Shown: in pieces, positions 59,309-64,000 of the stretch
How the letters are laid out: every line of letters begins with the position of its first letter
Position numbering within the stretch: the first letter of the stretch is position 1
Source: Mesorhizobium sp. NZP2298
Lineage (GTDB): Bacteria; Pseudomonadota; Alphaproteobacteria; Rhizobiales; Rhizobiaceae
Direction of reading: 5' to 3'
DNA: 64,000 nt
Assembly: GCF_013170825.1 (NCBI RefSeq)
Contig: NZ_CP033365.1
Location: forward strand, 2,864,001-2,928,000
Made by a program: the position numbers and the translations under genes
The notes under the pieces: generated by a model
What the model saw: only the letters and a program-made list of their open reading frames with translations
Databases searched by the model: none
What the model was told of the DNA's origin: nothing

Positions 59309-60826
59309 TCAGGACGCCATGGCGCGCGCCAGGATCGCTTCCTCGTTGATGCCGGCTCCGGTCAGTTCACCCGAAACGCGGCCATTGCGCAGCACCAGAA
59401 CGCGTTCGGCGTTCATGATCAATTCGGGAATCTCCGACGAGATCATCACCACCGCCACGCCTTCGCCGGCAATGCCGCGCAATATGGCGTAGATCTCGGC
59501 CTTGGCGCCGACATCGACGCCGCGCGTCGGCTCGTGCAGCACCAGCACGCGCGGATTGGTGACGAGGCTACGGCCCAGGATGATCTTCTGCTGGTTGCCG
59601 CCGGACAGCGTGGCGAGCTTCTGGCCGAGATGTGAAATGCGCGCATCGAGCCGGGCGACCTGCGCGCGCGCCTCGCGGCGCACGGCACCACGCCGCATGA
59701 AGCCGGCCAGCGAAAAGCGCGGCAGCGAGGCCGAGACGACATTGTTGGCGACGCTCATCGTCAGCAGCGCGCCGGCGCCGCGCCGGTCGGCCGGCACCAA
59801 CGCCATGCCGTTGCGGATCGAGGCCCGCGGGTCGGCGGCGCGCAATTCCGTGCCGTCGATGGTAACGCGCCCGCGCCGGGCGCAGAGGCCAAACAGGGCT
59901 TCGCCGAGCATGTCCTTGCCGGAATCCGGCAGGCCGCCAATGCCGAGGATCTCGCCGGCGCGGGCATGGAAGCTCAGCTCGTCCAGGCTCGGCGCGGTCA
60001 GCTTTTCGACGGCGAGCACGATCGGCGCGTCATGCGAGCGCGCCTCGGCCTGCAGCGACCACTGCGCCGCCGTGTCGAGTTCGCGGCCGACCATGGCGCG
60101 GATCAGCCGGTCCTCCGACAGGCCGTCATTGTCGATGGTCTCGATGGTGCGGCCGTCGCGCATCACGGTGATGCGGTCGGCAAGGTCGAGCACTTCCTTC
60201 AAATGATGCGAGACGTAGATGACGGTGACGCCTTCGCCGCGCAACTGTTTGACGATCTCGAACAGGCGGTCGCTCTCGCGCTTGGAGAGCGCGGAATTGG
60301 GTTCGTCCAGCACCAGCACGCGGGCGCGCTGGCGGATGGCGCCAGCGATCTCGACCAGCTGCATCTCGGCCACCGACAGGCGCGAGACCCTGGTGTCGGG
60401 ATCGAGCGCGCCCATGCCGAGCCGGGCCAGCGCCGCGCGCGCCTCGCGCCGCATCTCGTCGCGCGGCACCAGTGATACGACGGAGCGCGTCGCCATGTCC
60501 GACATCATGATGTTCTCGGCGATGGTCAGCGTCGGGCAGAGCGCCAGTTCCTGGTAGACCACCGTGATGCCGGCGGCGCGGCTGGCGAGCGGCGAGGCGA
60601 TAATTGCCGGCTTGCCGTCGATGCGGATCTCGCCGCCATCGGGCTGCAGATCGCCGGCCAGCATGTTCATCAGCGTCGACTTGCCGGCGCCGTTCTCGCC
60701 GATCACGGCATGAACCTCGCCGGCGCGGAAGGCGACGGAAATACGGTCAAGCGCCAGCACGCCGGGGAACCGCTTGGTCAGGCCGGAGATTTCGACGATC
60801 GGGGCAGGGGTCTGTTGTTCTGTCAT
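59309..60826 (-). CDS. rbsA: sugar ABC transporter ATPase (RbsA-like)
   Basis: A 505-residue double ATPase, as in RbsA and XylG. The first half has Walker A GENGAGKSTLMNMLAGDL, the signature LSVAEMQLVEIAGAI and Walker B VLVLDEPNSALSKRESDRL; the second half has a degenerate Walker A (GGLPDSGKDMLGEALFG) and the signature LSGGNQQKIILGRSLV. This asymmetry is normal for the family. The ATG at 60824-60826 is the correct start; the longer frame lies in the region of the preceding gene's 3' hairpin and coding sequence. It works with the RbsC-like permease and RbsB-like binding protein. Confidence 0.95.
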   Translation of the reverse strand: MTEQQTPAPIVEISGLTKRFPGVLALDRISVAFRAGEVHAVIGENGAGKSTLMNMLAGDLQPDGGEIRIDGKPAIIASPLASRAAGITVVYQELALCPTLTIAENIMMSDMATRSVVSLVPRDEMRREARAALARLGMGALDPDTRVSRLSVAEMQLVEIAGAIRQRARVLVLDEPNSALSKRESDRLFEIVKQLRGEGVTVIYVSHHLKEVLDLADRITVMRDGRTIETIDNDGLSEDRLIRAMVGRELDTAAQWSLQAEARSHDAPIVLAVEKLTAPSLDELSFHARAGEILGIGGLPDSGKDMLGEALFGLCARRGRVTIDGTELRAADPRASIRNGMALVPADRRGAGALLTMSVANNVVSASLPRFSLAGFMRRGAVRREARAQVARLDARISHLGQKLATLSGGNQQKIILGRSLVTNPRVLVLHEPTRGVDVGAKAEIYAILRGIAGEGVAVVMISSEIPELIMNAERVLVLRNGRVSGELTGAGINEEAILARAMAS

Positions 60827-60844
60827 CGGCTGGCTGGCCAGGCG

Positions 60845-60873
60845 GGTCCGCCGGTCCCGAGGACCGGCGGACC
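60845..60873 (-). terminator. perfect 13-bp hairpin between RbsB and RbsA genes
   Basis: The arms 60845-60857 and 60861-60873 are exact complements (GGTCCGCCGGTCC / GGACCGGCGGACC) around three bases. On the coding strand it follows the binding-protein gene and precedes the ATPase gene. It lacks a T-run, so it probably protects the 3' end of the binding-protein message and lowers downstream expression, which is common after binding-protein genes. Confidence 0.65.
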
Positions 60874-60887
60874 GCAAGGCTGGCTTG

Positions 60888-61856
60888 TTACTTCTTGGCC
60901 ACCTCGGCGATGTTTTCCTTGGTGTAGATGCCGACGCCGGTATCGACATTGTCGATCGGCTCACCCTTGAGGAACTTGACCAGCAGGTCGACGGCGGCAA
61001 AGCCCTGCTTCTCCGGCGCCTGGTCGATCGTGGCATCGACATTGCCGTCCTGCACGAGCTGCACCGTCTGGTCGAGCAGGTCGAAGCCGACCACCTTGAC
61101 CTTGTCGGCGGCCTTGTTGCGTTCCACCCAGGTGCCAGCGGCCGGCGTCGAGCAGCATTCGAGCGACAGCACGCCCGAGATCGACGGGTTGGCGAGCATG
61201 GCGTTCTCGATCGCCGAATAGATCTTCTGCGGGTCGGTGCCGGTGTTGAGCGTGTTGACAACTTCGATGCCGGGCTCGGCCTTGAGCGCTTCGCGAGCGC
61301 CTTTCTCGCGGTCGAGCGACCATTGCGCGGCGGCGTCGATGGTGGTGATCATCACCTTGCCCTTGCCGCCCAGCACCTTGGACATCAGCTTGCCCGCCTC
61401 GCGGCCGGACTGGACGAGGTCCTGGCCGGCGAAGGCGAGGCGCTTGCTCTGGGGATTGTCGGTGTTGAAGGTGACGACCGGGATGCCGGCGGCAATGACG
61501 CGGTCGATCACCGGCGCCAGCGCGTCGGTCGAGACCGAGGAGATCGCCAGGCCGTCCATCTTGCCCATCAGCGTCTCGATCTCCGAGATCTGGCCGTCGG
61601 CATCGGCGCCGACCGGGCCGATGAACTGAGCGCCGACCTTGTCCTCCTTGGCGGCGCGCTCGACGCCCGCCTTCATGAACGGCGCGAATTCGTTGGAGAC
61701 GTCATGGTAAGAGACGTAGAAGTCGAGCGGCTGGCCGGCATCGATCTTGGCCTTGATGCGGGGCGCAAGCTGGAAATCGGCGAGCTTGGATTCGGCATGG
61801 GCCGAGAGCGGAAGAAGGCCGATCGCTGCCGCGAGAATGACGTGTCTGATGTTCAT
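60888..61856 (-). CDS. sugar ABC transporter binding protein (RbsB-like)
   Basis: A 322-residue periplasmic binding protein of type I (ribose/galactose family). The signal peptide is MNIRHVILAAAIGLLPLSAHA; the mature part contains DFYVSYHDVSNEFAPFMKAG, GLAISSVSTDALAPVIDRVI and IPVVTFNTDNPQSKRLAF, typical of the family. It ends in VGIYTKENIAEVAKK. It lies between the permease gene (45 bases upstream) and the ATPase gene. The ligand is unknown: ribose or a modified pentose, since the binding pocket residues differ from those of E. coli RbsB. Confidence 0.92.
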   Translation of the reverse strand: MNIRHVILAAAIGLLPLSAHAESKLADFQLAPRIKAKIDAGQPLDFYVSYHDVSNEFAPFMKAGVERAAKEDKVGAQFIGPVGADADGQISEIETLMGKMDGLAISSVSTDALAPVIDRVIAAGIPVVTFNTDNPQSKRLAFAGQDLVQSGREAGKLMSKVLGGKGKVMITTIDAAAQWSLDREKGAREALKAEPGIEVVNTLNTGTDPQKIYSAIENAMLANPSISGVLSLECCSTPAAGTWVERNKAADKVKVVGFDLLDQTVQLVQDGNVDATIDQAPEKQGFAAVDLLVKFLKGEPIDNVDTGVGIYTKENIAEVAKK

Positions 61857-61900
61857 GGATAGTCCTCCCTTTTGGTTCTGGTTGCTTCTGTCTTCTGCGA

Positions 61901-62923
61901 TTAACCCGCTCGGCGCGTGCTCCATTTGTCGATGCCGACCGCGATGATGATGACCAGGCCGATCATCAGTTCCTGCACGAAGGGCGACACGCCGAGCAGC
62001 ACAAGGCCGTTGCGCATGACCCCGATGATGAGCACGCCCAGGATGGTGCCGAGGATCGTGCCTTCGCCGCCCGACAGCGAGGCGCCGCCGACAATGGTCG
62101 CGGCGATGACGTCGAGCTCGAGGCCAAGGCCGGTGCGTCCGGCCTGGCTGGAGGGCAGGAAGGCGAGGCCCAGAATGCCGGCGAAGGCGGCAAGCACGCC
62201 CATCAGGATGAAGGCTGATATCTTGACCTTGTTGACGGAAATGCCGGAAACGCGCGCGGCCTTGGCGCTGCCGCCGACGGCATAGACGCGGAAGCCGAAA
62301 TTGGAGAAGGACAGGACAAGCCAGGCCAGCACCGCGACGATGACCAGGAACACCAGCTGCATGGGAATGATGGTGAAGAGATAGCCCTGGCCCATGAAGG
62401 AGAAGGCCTGCAGCACATCGGGCAGCGCGCCATTGCGGGCGTTGACCGTCACCGGCTGGCCGTTGGTCAGGATCAGCGCTGCACCGCGCACGATGGACAG
62501 CATGCCGAGCGTGGCGATCAGCGAGGGCAGGCGGCCATAGGTGGAGAGCACGCCGTTGATGAGGCCGATGACGACGCCGGTGGCGAGGCCGACGCAGATC
62601 GCCGGCAGCAGCGCCCAGCCGGCGATGATCAGCATGCCTGTGGCGAGGCCCGAAAACGCATAGGTCGAGCCGACCGACAGGTCGACCTCGCCCGCGATCA
62701 GCACGAACGTCATGCCGACCGCCATGATCCCGAGCAAGGAGATCTGGCGCCCGACATTGAGCAGGTTGAGCGATGTCAGGAATCCATCGGTGGCGAAGGA
62801 CAGGAACAGGCACAGCACGAGCAGGGCGATGAACACACCTGCCTCGCGCGCCCGCAAAAGCCGCGCCAGCGTGAATCGGTCCGTGGCTGGCGCGCGCGCG
62901 CCGGTCCTGACCGCATGGGCCAT
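61901..62923 (-). CDS. sugar ABC transporter permease (RbsC-like)
   Basis: A 340-residue membrane protein with about ten helices. The family signature is AEVDLSVGS-like here (LIAGEVDLSVGSTYAFSGLA), followed by GVVIGLINGVLSTYGRLPSL and ATIVGGASLSGGEGTILGTI. It is the first Rbs gene on this strand after the dioxygenase gene, with about 230 bases between them in which I see no gene. Pairs with RbsA- and RbsB-like proteins. Confidence 0.94.
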   Translation of the reverse strand: MAHAVRTGARAPATDRFTLARLLRAREAGVFIALLVLCLFLSFATDGFLTSLNLLNVGRQISLLGIMAVGMTFVLIAGEVDLSVGSTYAFSGLATGMLIIAGWALLPAICVGLATGVVIGLINGVLSTYGRLPSLIATLGMLSIVRGAALILTNGQPVTVNARNGALPDVLQAFSFMGQGYLFTIIPMQLVFLVIVAVLAWLVLSFSNFGFRVYAVGGSAKAARVSGISVNKVKISAFILMGVLAAFAGILGLAFLPSSQAGRTGLGLELDVIAATIVGGASLSGGEGTILGTILGVLIIGVMRNGLVLLGVSPFVQELMIGLVIIIAVGIDKWSTRRAG

Positions 62924-63156
62924 ACAGCATCCTCCCTCAGCGTGATCGGCCGGTCCTCACCAGCGTGACCACTCTTCCATTCCATCGACCCGAGCCGAGC
63001 TCGTGCGCGGGCCGATGCATTCGTGCCGATCCCAAACTGATTCAGGGTCGGGCTCTATCTCCCTGTTCAGCCATGATCTTTCGGTGAGCCGTGCGCGGCT
63101 CCGGGGATCATGACCATGGCGTGGGCGTCGCCGCCCATGCCGGTATTTTTCCGGCG

Positions 63157-63921
63157 TCAGGACGCCTGGCGGAACGAACCGGCAGGCACCTTGCGCAGCT
63201 CGTCGAAATTCCCGTATTCGCGAACCTTCTTGAACGGCGCGTTCTCGACGGCGTTGTAGGAGCAGATGTAGCCCCAGCGATAGGTGTCGGAGCGGTTGGC
63301 ATCGGAGCGGTGCAGGAGATTGCCGTCGAAGATCAGCGCGTCGCCGGCTTCCATCTCGACATAGATGTGCTCGTAGCGCTTGAGTGCTGCTTCCAGATGT
63401 TCCTGCTCGACATTGGTCTGGTCGTTCTCGCGGATATGATTGAGGCGGCCGAGCTTGTGCGTGCCCTTCAGCACCTGCAGGCAGCCATTCTCGCGGGTTG
63501 CCTTGTCGAGCGCGACATAGATGCTCATCATCTCCGGCGCCAGGCAGCCGTAATTGTACCAATAGCCGAAATCCTGGTGCCATTCCCAGGCGCCGCCCTC
63601 ATTGGGCTGCTTCATCGTCATCTTGTGGCTGTAGAGGTAGATCGGCTTGCCGACGGCGTCTTCCGCCAGATCGACCATGCGCTCGTCGCGGGCGAGCAGC
63701 CCGTATTTGTCGTCCTCGGCCTTGGTCCACATCTTCAGAAGGGTGGTCTTGCCCTCCTTGTCGCCCTTGGCCATCACGGCGCCATTCTTGTTTTCCGCTT
63801 CCAACTGCGCGCGGGCATGGTCGCGAAAATCCTCCACTTCCGCCACGCTGAGCAGTCCCCTGCGGATAATATAGCCATCACGGGCGTAGTCTTCCGCCTC
63901 TTTCCTCGTCATCGCCAGCAT
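63157..63921 (-). CDS. phytanoyl-CoA dioxygenase-family Fe/2OG enzyme
   Basis: A 254-residue non-haem iron, 2-oxoglutarate-dependent oxygenase. The iron-binding HxD is in AWEWHQDFGYWYNYG, the distal His in DALIFDGNLLHRSDANRS, and the following Arg-rich segment TYRWGYICSYNAVENAPF binds 2-oxoglutarate. Members hydroxylate phytanoyl-CoA, ectoine and other small molecules. It is divergent from nothing in view and starts 79 bases from the window edge, and it may be the first gene of the Rbs-type operon. If so it would hydroxylate or demethylate a substrate before or after uptake. The substrate is unknown. Confidence 0.88.
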   Translation of the reverse strand: MLAMTRKEAEDYARDGYIIRRGLLSVAEVEDFRDHARAQLEAENKNGAVMAKGDKEGKTTLLKMWTKAEDDKYGLLARDERMVDLAEDAVGKPIYLYSHKMTMKQPNEGGAWEWHQDFGYWYNYGCLAPEMMSIYVALDKATRENGCLQVLKGTHKLGRLNHIRENDQTNVEQEHLEAALKRYEHIYVEMEAGDALIFDGNLLHRSDANRSDTYRWGYICSYNAVENAPFKKVREYGNFDELRKVPAGSFRQAS

Positions 63922-64000
63922 CGTCTTGCCTCCCTGGACTGTCGGGCCATCAGCGGCGCAGGGCGCCGGGAAAACCCGTGAAACTGGGGTTCTCGGTAAA

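Noticed and set aside
60827..61261. Upstream extension of the RbsA-like frame
   Set aside because: Arg/Ser/Pro-rich shadow across the binding-protein gene and its 3' hairpin; the ATPase fold begins at 60826.
61857..62930. Upstream extension of the RbsB-like frame
   Set aside because: It overlaps the RbsC-like gene in another frame; the signal peptide marks the real start at 61856.
1..64000. CRISPR array, tRNA, rRNA, phage integrase
   Set aside because: I looked for spaced direct repeats, tRNA-like arms and integrase motifs and saw none that hold up.

Overview
The window is high-GC chromosomal DNA of an alphaproteobacterium of the Hyphomicrobiales. A Mesorhizobium-like rhizobium is the best guess. 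This rests on GC-rich, densely packed, oppositely oriented catabolic operons, many ABC importers with IclR/TetR/LysR regulators, an HWE-family histidine kinase, two GGDEF-EAL proteins, and short palindromic intergenic repeats of a rhizobial type. The genus is inferred from style, not from a marker gene. I saw no rRNA, tRNA, CRISPR array, integrase or intact insertion sequence.

Layout. 1-6.9 kb: end of a phosphonate (PhnM-like) gene, a SAM methyltransferase, a membrane GGDEF-EAL protein, an M20 amidohydrolase, a small secreted protein and an SRPBCC protein. 7.0-11.1 kb: a three-subunit molybdenum hydroxylase (FAD, 2Fe-2S and Mo subunits) followed by a MoaD-like protein. 11.1-16.2 kb: an accessory island of visibly lower GC and different codon use. 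It has two modules: a dGTPase whose end overlaps a pol-beta-like nucleotidyltransferase, and an unknown protein paired with an HTH-ImmA/IrrE metallopeptidase, preceded by a 42-bp palindrome. Two copies of one palindromic repeat lie on either side (about 11.1 and 17.2 kb). This island is the best candidate for an undescribed defence-type system.

16.2-20.3 kb: an ornithine-cyclodeaminase-like enzyme, a second GGDEF-EAL protein and a PrmC-like methyltransferase. 20.5-28.2 kb: a compact five-gene operon coding for an adenylation-carrier-thioesterase protein without condensation domain, an NAD-synthetase-like protein, a class B asparagine synthetase, an acyl-CoA ligase and a free acyl carrier protein; a P-loop kinase-like gene is divergent from it. 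It looks like an uncharacterised small-molecule pathway. 29.8-37 kb: DOPA-dioxygenase-like protein, an IS1-type transposase relic, an HWE kinase with its receiver protein, a CPA2 antiporter with a universal-stress-like tail, and a DUF2270 membrane protein. 37-45.7 kb: a giant autotransporter and a DUF2235 membrane-anchored putative hydrolase. 45.7-47.9 kb: an MFS exporter divergent from a LysR regulator.

48.1-56.3 kb: two catabolic operons. One has a polar amino-acid ABC importer, an aspartoacylase/DoeB-like deacylase and a PLP-dependent dehydratase. The other has a creatinase/ectoine-hydrolase-like M24 protein and a protein of three fused RidA domains. Gene content resembles ectoine-type degradation, but the set is incomplete. 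IclR and TetR regulators sit at clear palindromic operator candidates. 57.0-63.9 kb: a ribose-type operon (RbsC, RbsB, RbsA, RbsK, RbsD) with a divergent ketopantoate-hydroxymethyltransferase-like protein at the end and a phytanoyl-CoA-dioxygenase-like enzyme at the head, which suggests that the substrate is a modified pentose or other unusual compound rather than plain ribose.
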